Shown here: in pieces, positions 1 through 12,160 of the stretch
Layout of the letters: each line of letters opens with the position of its first letter
Position numbering within the stretch: the first letter of the stretch is position 1
Assembly (NCBI GenBank): GCA_027943335.1
Contig: BSBK01003256.1
Span: 2,373,001-2,437,000 of the forward strand
DNA length: 64,000 nt
Direction of reading: 5' to 3'
DNA from: Chamaecyparis obtusa
Lineage: Eukaryota > Streptophyta > Pinopsida > Cupressales > Cupressaceae
Made by a program: the position numbers and the translations under genes
Notes under the pieces: model-generated
The model's database searches: none
What the model saw: only the letters and a program-made list of their open reading frames with translations
What the model was told of the DNA's origin: nothing

Positions 1-125
1 GCAGAATTTTATTATTTAATTAAAGCTAATGTGGGAAATTAATAAAGTCAAAGTGGAACCTTCTAAAAGGTGGTAAATCTTTAATCCCACATTGCTTGTG
101 GAAGGCAAATAAGAGGCAAAAACAA

Positions 126-135
126 GTATAAAAGG
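126..135 (+). promoter_or_regulatory. TATA box in LTR-like U3 sequence
   Basis: GTATAAAAGG lies downstream of an AT-rich stretch containing a TCCCACATTG motif of the kind common in plant LTR promoters. It is followed by a G-rich stretch and transcript-like sequence without a long ORF. I read it as the promoter of an LTR whose left end lies outside the window. No LTR ends were found, so this rests on motif and context only. Confidence 0.35.
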
Positions 136-339
136 AGGGGTGCTGCTGTTATAAACATGAATAATTTTGGAAGGCAAGGGCAAGGCAAGCTGAAATCTGA
201 AGCAAGACTCCATGAGAAGCAACTTCATCCTTGAATTGTTCCACTTCTTCCAACTTCTCCTTCCATCCATGGCTGATTGCAAGCATTAAGACAACTTTTC
301 CTAAGGCATTGGAAGACATTAGAAGGCCAAGGGAAAGGA

Positions 340-1560
340 ATTATCAGTCCAAAATCTGCAGACTTATGAGATTGGCAATTTTTTTTCAGAAATTCATAGA
401 AATTTTTCCAAGTGCCCAAATTGCCAAGCACTCATCCTAAACCAGACCCCCATCCTTGGGCATTGATTTGAAGGCCATTAGAGGGCTAAATTTGAGGTAC
501 ACATGCCCAGATGTGAAAACTTCAAGAATAGGGGCAATTTTTTTTAAAATTCATATAAAATAATCTAAGGGCCAAGGCTGCCCAAATTTGTTTGCTGAGT
601 CTTCCTTTGCCAAATACCAACCATTTGCAACCATTTCCAGTCACTGGGAGGTTAAGGTAAGGCTGCTATGAGCGGAAAAACTGAAAAAACTTCTGAGAAT
701 TGTTATTTTTGTCAAATCTGTGTTTATCTTTTTTAATTGCAGTCTGATCCTAACCATATTGCAGGCCTTTTGGGCATCATTTGGCACCATTTTGCAACCA
801 TTCTAAAGTCTGAAGACACAAGTTTCAGACCCAGGTCTGCAGACTTTTATAACAGGGGCGATTTTTAAGAAAATCTTCATAATTCACCTTTTCATCCAAT
901 CCCAAAAGAAGTTGTTGTTGAGTCATTGGGGGGATATTTTGCATCTAAATCATCAAGTTTGAGGACTGAATTCACCCAGAATAAGGTAAGTTGTAGACAT
1001 GTTTTCAGAAAATCAGAATTATCACAAAGGGTTTTATCCAAGCTAAATTACTTCATGCCTTCATCAAACTCATGAGTGCTAATTGGGTCTTGTCTGGATT
1101 GGTGTTTGGACCAATGTTTGGATGATTTCCAGACCTATCCATGGATTGTCTTTAGAAAACCAGAACTTTGCTACGGTCTGGTTTTATTATTTCAAGTGAT
1201 GGATCATCGTTTTAACACGTGGATAAATACAATCTTAGGTTCCGAACTCTCATTTCAATCATTGTGCGTAGAATCTAAGCATTGTTTGGATTAATTATAA
1301 CTCATTTTCAGACTTGTCCTCAGAAAATTTCAAGTCAAGGTTGGATTTTGTGCATGGATTGCTTCACAATTTTAACTCATAGTGTGCATATGAATCCATG
1401 AATCCTGATGTGTGCGGGACTTAGTGAAATGTTAGGACTTATTTTGATTTGTTTTCAGACTTATCATAAGGTATCTTCAGAAAATCAGATATCTCCCTTT
1501 ATTGGTAGAAGTCTGATTTTATCATTCAAGTGGTTAAGTTTGATCATTTTATTGTCCTAA
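340..1560 (+). repeat. Degenerate repeated modules, no gene
   Basis: Two sets of short modules recur. One reads roughly CTGCAGACTT, then GGGCAATTTTT, then AAATTCAT, near 355-400, 515-560 and 835-885. The other reads TTTCAGACTT, then TCTTCAGAAAATCAGA, then a GATTTTATxATTCAAGTG part, near 1000, 1125, 1305 and 1455. They look like ancient internally repeated retroelement sequence. No coding capacity is recognised between 1 and 1700. Confidence 0.4.
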
Positions 1561-1689
1561 GATTCTCCTCCAAATGCTTATTCAATTCACAACTTGTTTG
1601 GATATAAATTTTTTATTCATTGCATTGAATTCAAGGACTAATTCAATGATTTAAAAGTCTGAAATTTATTATTTTGTTTAAGTCCTTTA

Positions 1690-2360
1690 AGACCGTACTG
1701 ACTTCGAGCTTTGTACTAGGAATCTTGTTCGGATCAAAGGCAAGGATTGTTGCAGAGAAGGAATAGTTGGAAGGAAGTGAAGACAAGCTCAAGCTTAAGG
1801 CCAAGGATAGCAAAGAAAGAAGACTAACTTAAACAGTCAAGATCAAGGGAAGACATCACTTCAAGATTGTGCACGTCAAGGCTGGGACAAAGGGAAGAAA
1901 ATCCAAGGATCGAGATCAAAGAATTATCTCAAGATCATCATTCAAGCAAGTACACAAAGGAATTCTTGAGGATGATTCTAACATCAAAGATAGCATTGGA
2001 ACATGGACAAGGACATAAAGACAAGTTTGAGGTCTCGAGCAAGAAGGAGTTCAAGGATAGGATTCCCATCAAGGGAATGATCCTAATGATGATCGAGTCA
2101 TCCAAGGAAATGAATTGAGAAAGATTTGATATGCCAAAAGGATGTTCATATGTTCAAAGGATTGCCATAGGGATCAAGTCCGAAGAAGAGAAAGAAGAAT
2201 TCCAAACAATGAAGGAGGAAATACCAAGGGTGCAAGCATTACAAAGTCCAGCCATCCAAGAGAAAGATGTCCAAGAACGATGAAGAAATCCTAAGGATAA
2301 GGAAGTGAAATTAAGATAAAGATTGCAAGAAGCCTTCCTAGTATCGACATGAAGGAACTT
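1690..2360 (+). other. Charged, purine-rich stretch before LTR-A
   Basis: Lys/Glu-rich broken reading frames, the longest at 1867-2118, precede the LTR that ends at 3465. If that LTR is the 3' LTR of a plus-strand element, this would be the last part of its internal region. No domain is recognised and the frames are interrupted, so I do not call a gene. Confidence 0.25.
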
Positions 2361-3465
2361 AGTGAAATTATACCTAAGTTTATTAGGTTTGCTAAAAGGG
2401 AGAAAGAGAGAAGAGGCATGCATGTTCATAATGATGACTTGGCGGCTTCCTTGCTTCCGATTGGTCTTCAAAGTTTTGAATTTTCTCATTGGTTCTTTTG
2501 GTGGTGCTTCTTTCTCATTGGCTACTTTTGGTTGCCTTAATTAGGGTTTGTAATGGATTAATCTGGGCTCTTGATTTCAGGTTTTTGCCTCTTAATCTTG
2601 GCCACTCATTGTACTTGAGCCTCTATATAAGGCCATTTGCTCTCATTTGTAAATGAGGGACTTGTTGGAGAATTGTTGCTAAGATAATGCTAAATTTGCT
2701 CTACTTTTCATTGTTGTGTCTTGCATGGTGAATTGTTGTGATCAAGTTTGTATTATTGCATGGCGATCCATATTTCCTCACTTAGATTAGGATTTCATTT
2801 CATGTTGTTTAGAAGTAGTTAGTTGGATGAAAGTAATTGTGGATGCTTACTTGATTGACTCGACAAATCCGGGCCACTAGCCTCTTGCTGATGGTAGGAG
2901 TGCCTTGTGTGATAAGCCGATGATTGAAAGCACTTAACTTCAATTGGTATTGAATCTTTAGTTTGCATTCATTTGATGGAATTGAAGAGGAGATATTGAT
3001 TTGAAAACCATTCGAGTGTTCCTTAGAAGCTTGCACTAGATGGGTGGAGTCCCTGGCGAGATTGCATCTAGTAGAGTCCAAGTCTATCCACGATTCCTTG
3101 CATTCATACTAAGAAGTAGAAGTAGCAGTAGAAGTTAAGTTTAAGTTTGAGTTGAAGTGGAAAGGTTTGGAAAATTAAACCATATTTGCATTGCACATTG
3201 TAAAGCAAAATCTTTAGAAGTGCATTATTGACAAGTCTTGAATGAACTAGCGTAAGTCCCCTTAAGTGATAACCAGCAATCACATCATTTCAACTGAGCA
3301 AGTATCCACAGTAAAAGAACCTTGAAGTCACCTTGTGATCTTACTTTGTAGGCTTAGCATAAGAAGTGACCTTATATGAAGAGAGAGTTGAATATTTAAT
3401 GTTTCACTCCGAAACATTGAGTGTTTGATTCTACATGTTGTAGTGGAACAACACTCACATCAACA
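2360..3465 (+). mobile_element. LTR of family A, plus strand
   Basis: The segment contains a TATA box (CTCTATATAAGG, 2621-2632) and ends in CATCAACA at 3465. It aligns by eye with the reverse complement of 11046-12160: the sequence around the TATA box (GGCCAC, CATTGTA, then CTCATTTGTAA downstream) and the terminal block (TTCTAC ... CACATCAACA) match. The distance from TATA to the end is also close, about 840 and 865 bp. The left boundary is estimated from the minus-strand copy and is uncertain. No PBS follows, so it is a 3' LTR or a solo LTR. Confidence 0.55.
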
Positions 3466-3662
3466 GGATTTGCGGGCCTGCAGATCCCGGCAGACCCACA
3501 AGTCCAAACACGGACCCTATTAGGATCCGACGCGGACCGGTCCGCGAATCTGGACTTGAACCGAACTCGGACCCGATTCGTGGGTCGAGGGTTTGAATTC
3601 GGTAATGTAGATAAAACTCCATCAAAGTTGTTGACAAAATATCACCCACAAGAGTAGATTAT
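3466..3662. other. GC-rich segment between LTR-A and copia fragment
   Basis: This is a distinctly GC-rich patch with repeated CGGACC, CGGACCC and GGTCCG elements inside AT-rich surroundings. It has a short open frame on both strands but no recognisable protein. It may be the edge of another insertion. Confidence 0.3.
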
Positions 3663-5095
3663 TGAAGACAAAAAGGTAGGTATACAAACAAGAAAAAGAG
3701 CTGCCAAGTTAGGTGAGCAAGCAAATTTATGTTTGTTATCAGAAATAGAGCCTAAAACTTATGATGAGGCTAGTAAAGACAAGTTTTGGGTTAGGGCTAT
3801 GGAAGAGGAACTAGGGAAGATTGAAAAGAACAAAACTTGGGAACTAGTCCCTAGGCGTGAAAGTAAAAATGTGATTAGAGCAAAATGGGTGTTTAGAAAC
3901 AAGATGGATGAGACTGATAAGATAGAAAGGAACAAAGTTAGGCTTATTTGTATAGGTTATCTTCAAATTGAAGGTGTTGACTTTAGTGAAACCTTTGCAT
4001 CCGTGGCCAGACTTGAGGCAATTAGAATCTTCTTAGCATTTTCAGTTCATAAGAACTTTAAAATGTATCAAATGGATGTTAAGACAACATTTCTTAATGG
4101 CTATTTGATGAAGAGGTATACATGGAACAACCTGAAGGCTTTCAAAGCAAAGAGAATCCTACTTTTGTTTACAGGTTGAAAAAAACTATCTATGGTTTAA
4201 AACAAGCCCCTAGAGCATGATACTCTAGGGTAGACAAATATCTTGTGGAATTTGGTTTTACAAGAGGAGGTGTAGACAACAATCTATATGTCAAAGTGGA
4301 AGGTGGTGATCTCCTTGTAGTCCTTGTTTATGTAGATGACATTGTGTTTGGTTAAGATAATGATGACTTAAGCAAGATGTTTTCCAAACTAATGCAATCT
4401 GAATTTGAGATGTCCATGCTAGGTGAGCTGTCATATTTTCTTGGATTGCAGATTTCATAGTCGGAGAAAGGTGTTTTTTTGTCTTAGACAAAGTATGCAA
4501 AAGAAATGTTCAAAAATTTTCATATGGAAGATTGCAAACCAGTTGGCATGACATTGGTAACAAGTTGCAAGCTAAGTAAGTTTGATGATTCACCAAATGT
4601 ACATCGAACAAGGTATAGATCCATGATTGGAAGTCTATTTTATCTCACAACTTAAATGCCTAACATAATGCAAGCTACATGCTTAGTTGCAAGATATCAA
4701 TCCTCTCCTAAAGAATCTCAAGTTAATGCTGTTAAAAGGATCTTTAGGTACATCAAAGGAACATTGGACTATGGTTTGTGTTATCTAAGGCATGATGATT
4801 TCACTTTTATCGCTTATACTGATTCCGACTGGGCAAGGTGTCTTGATGATAGGAAAAGTACTTCAGGTGCAACATTCTTTTTGGGGAATAGGCTTGTGTG
4901 ATGGCAAAGCAAGAGTTAAGAATCTGTATCCTTATCAACAGTCGAGGCAAAATATATTGCTGCTTGTTCTTGCTATACTCAAGTGCTTTGGATGATACAA
5001 ACATTATCAGATATGAAGGTGAAAGTGTCTAAACTTGTTTCTATCTTGTGTGATAACACAAGTAAAATCAATATTTCCAAAATCCAGTCATGACT
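3663..5095 (+). pseudogene. Ty1/copia pol: reverse transcriptase to RNase H (first copy)
   Basis: A copia polyprotein fragment copies RNA to DNA and degrades the RNA strand. It begins just before the family's N-terminal RT block (EPKTYDEA, then WVRAMEEEL, then NKTWELVPR). It continues through KWVFRNK, a Q-MDVKT-FLNG block, [10 protein letters not shown], and the catalytic YVDDI near 4330, which is intact. It ends in an RNase H segment with TDSDWA and DDRKSTSG near 4815-4875. A frameshift lies near 4120, and several stops interrupt the frame. Gag, protease and integrase are absent upstream. The segment from 4532 on is repeated downstream, so the 3' end is a duplication junction. Confidence 0.9.
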
Positions 5096-5321
5096 CTAAT
5101 TGCAAACCAGTTGGACGACATTGGTAACAGGTTGCAAGCTAAGTAAGTTTGATGATTCACCAAATGTAGATCGAACAAGGTATAGATCCATGATTGGAAG
5201 TCTATTTTATCTCACAACTTCAAGGTTATGCAAGTTGCATGCTTAGTTGCAAGATATCAATCCTCTCCTAAAGAATCTCAAGGTAATGCTGTTAAAAGGA
5301 TCTTTAGGCACATCAAAGGAA

Positions 5322-5326
5322 CATTG
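5322..5326. repeat. Target-site duplication CATTG, left
   Basis: CATTG here and at 6980-6984 flank the 5327-6979 insertion exactly. In the uninterrupted first copy (near 4772) the sequence has a single CATTG at this place, which confirms both the insertion and the TSD. Confidence 0.9.
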
Positions 5327-6979
5327 TGTTGTGTTTTTGTCACTGATAACACGTGTCATCTTGCGCAAGCTGAAAATGGTGTCTGCAAGTAATATCGTGT
5401 TCTCTGCCAAGTTGGTTAAATTGAAGGAAGTGTGCACTCAGCTTTGGCTTTGCTGTGGACGTTCTTATGTTTTCCCAGTCTAATTTGTGACATGTGTACA
5501 TTTCGTCAATGCTCACGGTGGACGTTCTTCTATTACATGAGCTAACAATTTCATTTCCTTACAAGAGCGGTTTACAAGTGTTGTGGAAGAAAAAATTAGC
5601 ATTCTGGGAATGCCGTTAAAACAAATCGCATATGATTGCACAAAGGAGTAGTTACGTTTTTGTTTGGTATGTCCAGTTTTTTTAAAAATGAGGTTCCGCA
5701 AAGGAGTCACGTGTAGTGGTAATAAAATAAGCCGTTTTCGTAATTGCAGTGACTGGCATTTTAAAACATTATTGCACTATATACGTTGGAATATTCCTGA
5801 ACGTGTATGCAGTAAAAGCAAACTTGGTCATTCTCTTCTTTCGGGCTCAGAGGCGTTTTTTGCAGGTTGCTGGTGTATTAACGGATGAAGGAATGTCTTA
5901 TTTTAGATATACACTGAAAAAGATACGGTGTGAAAAAAACAGACTTGTTTGGAAGTGCGTGTAGCACAAAACGCATATGCAGATTGAAGCGTAAATGAAA
6001 AAACAAGAATAATATACACGACTCGTGACTGAGAAAAAATGGTGGAAGGAGGTGTGTCCATTGTTTTTTGACCAGATGTGTAAGTGTTTGATGAGCAAGC
6101 AACAAACGGAGACTGGTGTATAAGTGAGAAAAACGGAAGTGATATGCTAAGACTCGTGTGTGAAACTGGCAGCGTAGGTAACATTCAGAGGATGATATGA
6201 AGTTTTAAAAACAGGAATCAAAAGTTTTGAGGTTGCTCGAAATTGTTTACTGTATCTGATCGTTGCATATCAGAGTGTTCCATATGTTCCACACGGACTG
6301 AAGTAATAAAAAGAGTGGATTCTAAAGTTGATAACAGTCCTGACCGAAAGGAAGATACAGAGAACACAACTGTTTCGGCATACCTTTTAGACATGAATTA
6401 ACTCGGTTTTTGCGAGTGTTCTGGCACGTGCAAATTGCAGAGGAAGTCAGTTGTTAGATTCAAAAGCACAGTTGGAATAATCTAGAGGCAAGTTTTTAGA
6501 CACAGTGAAAAGATGCAAAGTTTTTGCTTCCCGAAGAGTGCGTAAATTTCATCAGGATGTATTCCTGCTAAGAGGATATGGGAGACATTGTTGAGGGGGA
6601 GTTATTTTGAAAGGAAATTCAAGGTGCTGTAAAGAGCATTTTGTCTTGATATGTTTTTGTATCACTCCCACGTCTTTACGACTTTAGATCTAATTCTGGT
6701 TTAATTTTGTTCAAAAGTATTTTACAAAAGGGTTGTAGCCCTGTTTGGTAGTCCGGTTGAAGCCAGCCTTTGAATGTGTTCTTGAAGAGTTGCAGCTCTT
6801 ATTGTATTGGGTTGTAGCCCATTTGAATAAGTTGAGCTGTGGTTTTTTAACCCGCATTGGGTTTTCCATGTGAGAAAAGCTCTGTGTACTGTCTTCATTT
6901 ATGTGTGTGCTTTCAAGCTTTCTTTAAATTTTTTAATACTGATTCACCCCCTCCCCCTCTCAGTATTGTTCGTTTTTCA
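5327..6979 (+). mobile_element. Solo LTR, 1653 bp, inserted in copia pol
   Basis: The insertion starts TGTTGTG and ends TTTTTCA, has a 5-bp TSD, and contains no internal domain, so it is a solo LTR left by recombination between two LTRs. Near its 3' end (6730-6970) it shows an R/U5 layout seen in long copia LTRs: repeated GGGTTGTAGCCC phrases, a TTTTTTAACCC...GGGTTTTCC block and CTGATTCACCCCCTCC just before the end. Short frames inside are not genes. Confidence 0.88.
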
Positions 6980-7598
6980 CATTGGACTATGGTTTGTGTT
7001 ATCCAAGGCATGATGATTTCACTTTTATTGCTTATACTGATTCCGACTGGGCAAGGTGTCTTGATGATAAGAAAAGTACTTCAGGTGCAACATTCTTTTT
7101 GGGGAATAGGCATGTGTGTTGGCAAAGCAAGAGTTAAGAATCCGTATCCTTATCAACAGTCGAGGCAAAATATATTGCTGCTTGTTCTTGCTATAGTCAA
7201 GTGCTTTGGATGATACAAACATTATCAGATATGAAGGTGAAAGTGTCTAAACTTGTTTCTATCTTGTGTGATAACACAAGTAAAATCAATATTTCCAAAA
7301 TCCAGTCATGACTCTAGAACCAAGCGTATAGATATTAGATATCATTTCTTGAGAAAGCATGTGTTAAATGGTGATGTTGCTTTGGAATATGCTGCAACTA
7401 CTGGTCAGTTAGCAGACATTTTTACAATACCTTTGTCCAAAGATGTGTTTGAAAGTTTAAGACAGAAATTAGGGGTCTTACCCCTCTCTTCTCTCACTTA
7501 GTTCATTAAAAAGAGGATTGGTTTTAGGGGGGGTCTTTCATTCTTCGTTATTTTCACTTTCTTGAAGCCTCATGTTTCTCCCCATAGTCATTGCTGTT

Positions 7599-7610
7599 TA
7601 AGGGGGAGAT
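7599..7610 (+). other. Polypurine tract of the copia element
   Basis: TAAGGGGGAGAT lies about 100 bases after the copia pol stop, the usual place for the plus-strand primer of a copia element. Confidence 0.65.
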
Positions 7611-9445
7611 AAGTACAATACTTGATTGTGAAGGACAACATCTTATGATTGGTATGTGGTGACAATGGCTTGATTTGATTAATTTGTTTAGTTGACAAAA
7701 GTGTAGAAAGAAAGAGCAGAAGTGCAAAAAAATGCGCAGACAGGAAGTGCAAACAGGAAGTGTAGGAAGTGCAACATGATAATGATAATATTTACAGATA
7801 CATATGGTGCTACAAATGTTAGTATATTCATGCCATATTCATGACAATGTTAGTACGTGTTGTTCAAACTATTATAGACAACTGAGATGGTGTGGACATG
7901 ATGTTCAAGTGGAATCTTTATACAAGCACAAGTACATATATGTTTGTATATGTGTATACATGGGAGTCATAAAGGCAAAGTCTTTTAGCATGTGGTCATG
8001 TGAGTTAATGTAGGTACAATATGGTATGAGCTCATATGTTCATGAAGGTTGGGTTCATGAAAGAAGGTGAGTTTTACTTGAATGAGCTTTAATGGAGGAA
8101 CATTTTTTATGTATTGGATTTGTACATAGTTGTTGAAGATGTATGTTCTTTGCAATAAGGTTGTTGATTGTCAAGATGAGTTGAATATTTCAGCAATGCT
8201 TTCTTGAAGCCTCAATGCTCAAAAATCAGTTGGAGTTTGAAATCAAGGCCTTGCAACACAAGTTTTTTTTTCATGTCACCAGAGCGACAGGAATCTATAC
8301 AGAATTGCACAGTTCATGGCACCAGTGTGCATGAACCTATAACTACCTATTCACGGGAACAAAATGACAACAACCTTATTTTTTGACTTAATAATGTATG
8401 GTGACAAATATTCTTGTCTTTATTCATTAAACCAAAGGTTGGTATTACTTTTTATTGTATGTGGGAGACATATCCTATACTTAAAATTAATCATTTTTGA
8501 ATTCAAATGGTTAACTATCTTGGCAGATTTTAAGCAGTCAGTTTTGTTGGTTAACTGCTTTTCTTTTGGTATTATGAAAGTGCTGGAATCGAATTAGGAC
8601 AGGGAAAGAGATTTGGAAGATGAGAGAATGAATAAAGATGAGTTTTTCTTTGCTGCTGCTAGGAAAGAACAGTGTACTCATTATAAGGATATTATTAGAA
8701 AGATGAGGGCTTTGTTGTAGCAAAGTGTTGTATATCTGTTTGTATAATTTAGAGATGATCAACCTTAGCAGTGAATGAGGGTTTAGTTGTAATTTGTTCA
8801 TACCTGAGAATAAGGGTTTGATTGACTATTGATTATAACAGTGAGAGAAAGTTTAATATGCCGTCTAGCATTGCATTGTTTTCTTTCAAACAGATTGAAG
8901 AGGTTGTCTTGAAGATATCAAAACAGTGATTGCGAAAGTTGTTTCTAAGAGTAGTTTGTTAAAGTGAAGGGCTGTAAACAGAGACAAGATCTCTGTGATA
9001 GTTTGTATCAGATGTTCTGTATGGAAACAGTGTAACCCTCTGGTTGAATGTTATTTTGTTTTTTTTGTAAGGGGTTGGTGCTTCGTGAAGTGGGTGCTTC
9101 GTGAAGTGGGTAAGGGATTGGTGTTCCTTAGAGTAGGCGCTCTTAAAGTTTGTAAGGGGTGGGTACTCCTAGAGTTGGCACTCTAAACTTTGCCAGTATG
9201 GCCAAATAAAAGACTTGTTTGTAGTGGTTTTTTACCCTTAGGGGTTTTCCTCTCAAATATTAGTGTCAAAGTGTCTTACTTGAATCTTGTATTTCTTAAT
9301 TGCATTGTCTTATGATGTTAATACTGTCCTCTGATCTGCTTCAAGTAATACTATCATTGTGTTAAAGTTTTGTTAAATAAGAATCATCATTGTTTAAATG
9401 AATCACTGATTGATCCCCCTTCTTAGTGATTCTAGTATTCCAACA
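7611..9445 (+). mobile_element. Probable 3' LTR of the copia element
   Basis: The segment begins directly after a polypurine tract and ends ATTCCAACA at 9445. From about 9060 it shows the R/U5 pattern of long copia LTRs: repeated GTAAGGGGTTGGTG/CTTCGTGAAGTGG phrases, TTTTTTACCC...GGGGTTTTCC, then CTGATTGATCCCCCTTC near the end. The left end lacks a clean TG, so its start is uncertain, and no 5' LTR partner lies in the window. Frames inside it show no protein similarity. Confidence 0.6.
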
Positions 9446-11045
9446 GCTTAAACAATTGTAACGTATGAATATTGCCAATCAAATCAGAAATCGATCTTGC
9501 AAAAACAGGCATATACAAGCTTTTAAAACAAAAGATTTTATCTTTTAAATGAAATCCCATGAGGGGAAAAACCAGCTTTATAGTGGGAATCACACTGCTA
9601 CTCTTTGTTACAAATTACAATTAATGGAAATGAGATAGCACAAGAAGCGGGTACAATAATGGTTGTCCTTTACAGCTTGGTCTACAAACTAATGAACAAC
9701 TGAATTCCTCTGATTCCCTTGAATGCAATACTCATATCCATCCTCTCATGAAAAATTATGTACTCTCCACCTTTTTAAGTTGTCTTTGGTGATGCTGGAG
9801 CTGTCTCCTGTGCCTAGGGATTAACCTCTTGAAGCAATTAGTCGAAAGAATGGCAAGTGCCTAGGGATTAACCTCTTGAAGAAATTAGTCAAAAGAATCT
9901 CAATTTGTTTCATTTCTGAGTTTTTGACAGCGGGGTTTACTTCTGCACTTGCGGGTTCAATTCTGCAATCTCCAGATTTGATTCTGCATGGATTCAGCTC
10001 CACAGTCACATGTTTGCCTCTGCAGCTGCAGATCTTAACCTTTAGCATAGGAATGGACCTGCACATTCTGTAACTTCTGTTTTCAGTCAACCTTTCTTTT
10101 GTACTGTCTAATTCCCAAATCCAACTTACTGTTCAGGTTTTATTTTCTGGGTCCTTATGAATCAGCTTTATTTTTTCGTTTGAAAAAAGCAATGTGCACA
10201 TGATTAATTCTATTCACAAAGTTGAAGAAAATTTTAGCTTGTGATCTAATGTTGATTTAGATTTGAGATTTCTAAGTTTTTTTGATGAGAATACAGCCGT
10301 ATGCTTTCTAATCATTCTTTAGTCATACTGTGATCTTATAAAATTTAGTTCGAGGGTGTGAAACCTTAAATGTTTACTCATCTGTTACAATTTTAATGAA
10401 GAAACAACTAGGTTGTTGGACCATGGATTTTGCAGGATGACTTCATTGCAATGTAGCTAAGTTGGAAAATGCTTTCTTTTTGAAAAATCAAATGAACCTT
10501 TAAGGTTGGAATTTTGAAACTTTTACAAGACACAAAATATTACATCTTGAACCTTCAAGTATATTAAAATGCAAAATAGAAGTATAGCACGTTTGGTCAT
10601 TTTTTGAGATATGCTATCTTATTCATGTGAGTATAAAACTCACCAAAAAGCACGTGAACATTTAGAATAAATCATCTTGTTGAATTTTAGAGAAACACGC
10701 TGCTTGCATATGCATCAGAAGGACCATCACTTCTATAAAAGAGCTACATTTATGTGAGAAAGATCTTTTGTCTATCTGTTTCTTATGTAATTTTTACTTA
10801 TTCAATTTGGCTACCTTATAAGAGAGCTGTTTTCCCCTTAAGAATTTTTAATGTCAAAGATGAAAGTGGTTCATTACCCTTTTTTGATATACAACAAAGA
10901 CTTTGCACAAAAGGTAATTATAAAAAAGTGCTGAAGTAAACTGCCAGATATACAAACCCCACGTGAAAGAATGCAGTTCAACAGGTGGTTGCAACGTGAT
11001 TTGAAAGTAGCATCTCAATTTTTACCCTAAACTGTACTGGTTAAA
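9446..11045. other. Unassigned stretch, no gene seen
   Basis: The DNA is AT-rich without a recognisable ORF. At 9540-9600 the minus strand reads like LTR U5 sequence (GGTTTTTCCCCTCATGGG), possibly another LTR remnant. A 47-bp tandem duplication lies at 9811-9900. Nothing else is supported. Confidence 0.4.
9811..9900. repeat. Tandem duplication, unit 47 bp
   Basis: TGCCTAGGGATTAACCTC starts at 9811 and again at 9858, and the units match except for a few substitutions. Confidence 0.85.
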
Positions 11046-12160
11046 TGTTGATGTGCGTTGTAAGACCCACCAACAGTAGAACAAAATATCGAGATATCTT
11101 ATCCTCTCGATCAAAATCTTGTGTATGATAAGATTGTGAAAAGATCATACAAGTGATTCCAAGGTTCCTTTCGTGTCAGGTGTTGATTGTGGATAAGCTC
11201 AATTGTTGATGTGATTTGCTGTTTAATCAAGAGGGGCCTTACGTTTATGCACTGAAATTGATTTCAGATCATTCTAGATGGGAGCTATTGGAAGATGTTG
11301 TAATGAAGTACCCTTTTGGATTTTCAAAAATATGCGGAAAGCAAAGGGAAAGGGTTCATAATTTCTAATCTACTCCTAAGAGTAATGACAACAATGAACA
11401 CTGCTTTGATGGACAAATTCCTGAATAATCGAGCTCCGCTTCGCTAAGTTAAACTACAACTACGCGAGAACTAGTGCAATCTTCAAAGGATTATGCAAAT
11501 GATTTTCATACCAAAATGGACACCATTAGAACGAACAGTGCGTGTTGAATGGTAGAAGTTAAGCATACATAGAAATGGGTTCAGGCTAACTTTGCACAAC
11601 GACTTACAATTAGTAAGCCGTCAAAAGTATGAACCATGGAATTCATCAAAACACCATTGCATTCTCCATTGAAATCACAACACTTAATCTAACAAATCTA
11701 TTCTAAATGAGGGAATAATGAAACCAAGCAAGCACCAAAATAACACTTTATCTAACAAATCTATTCTAAATGAGGGAATAATGAAACCAAGCAAGCACTA
11801 AAATATATCAAGCAATCACCATAAAACCAACAATGAAACTCTATTATCTTGGTAACTCTTAGCAACAGTCTCAAAATTCACTCCCTTACAAATGAGAAGT
11901 GAGGCCTTTATATAGGTCCTCGAATACAATGGGTGGCCCAGATCAAAACAATAACCGATGGCCCAGATTTTACTACCTCAGCCCTAATTAGGGTTAAGGC
12001 AAGAGAATATGAATCTACATTAATATGCATGTCCACACAGACCAACTAGAAGAAAGCTACCAACTTGGTGGGTAATAAATGCCCAATACGCATGCAAGTT
12101 TAGGAAGAGAGTGGGGCAAAATAAATGACCACTACGCATGCCTACTATGCGTTAAATGCA
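11046..12160 (-). mobile_element. LTR of family A, minus strand (3' LTR of host element)
   Basis: Read on the minus strand it ends in CACATCAACA (plus-strand TGTTGATGTG at 11046), has a TATA box (CTATATAAAGG; plus 11903-11915) and aligns with the plus-strand LTR ending at 3465. It lies just downstream of the long minus-strand ORF, in the position of a 3' LTR. Its U3 has a repeated GGCATGCGTAxTGGxCATTTATT phrase (12070-12150). The right boundary is an estimate between the ORF stop and these repeats. Confidence 0.6.
11679..11804. repeat. Tandem duplication, unit 63 bp
   Basis: Two nearly identical 63-bp units, 11679-11741 and 11742-11804, lie within the U5 part of LTR family A. The plus-strand LTR copy does not show the duplication, so it arose in this copy. 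Confidence 0.9.

Larger units (their letters stand above)
4532..7315 (+). repeat. Tandem duplication inside copia pol
   Basis: The stretch 4532-5095 recurs immediately after itself. The second copy runs 5096-5326, is interrupted by a solo LTR, and resumes at 6985-7315. The junction reads GACTCTA then ATTGCAAACC at 5095/5096, whereas the true continuation after GACTCTA is found at about 7312. The copies differ at scattered bases and by a gap of about 9 bases near 5220, so the duplication is not recent and predates the LTR insertion. Confidence 0.85.
5096..7501 (+). pseudogene. Ty1/copia pol C-terminus (second copy, split)
   Basis: This is the duplicated end of the copia reverse transcriptase and RNase H. 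RT tail sequence lies before 5326, and the RNase H part resumes at 6985 (TDSDWA, DDKKSTSG, then STVEAKYIAA in a shifted frame). The last open stretch, 7253-7501, has the conserved end of copia polyproteins: SRTKRIDIRYHFLR, then GQLADIFT-PL, and a stop at 7499-7501. A 1653-bp solo LTR splits it. This copy continues into the polypurine tract and the probable 3' LTR, so it is the original downstream context. Confidence 0.85.
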
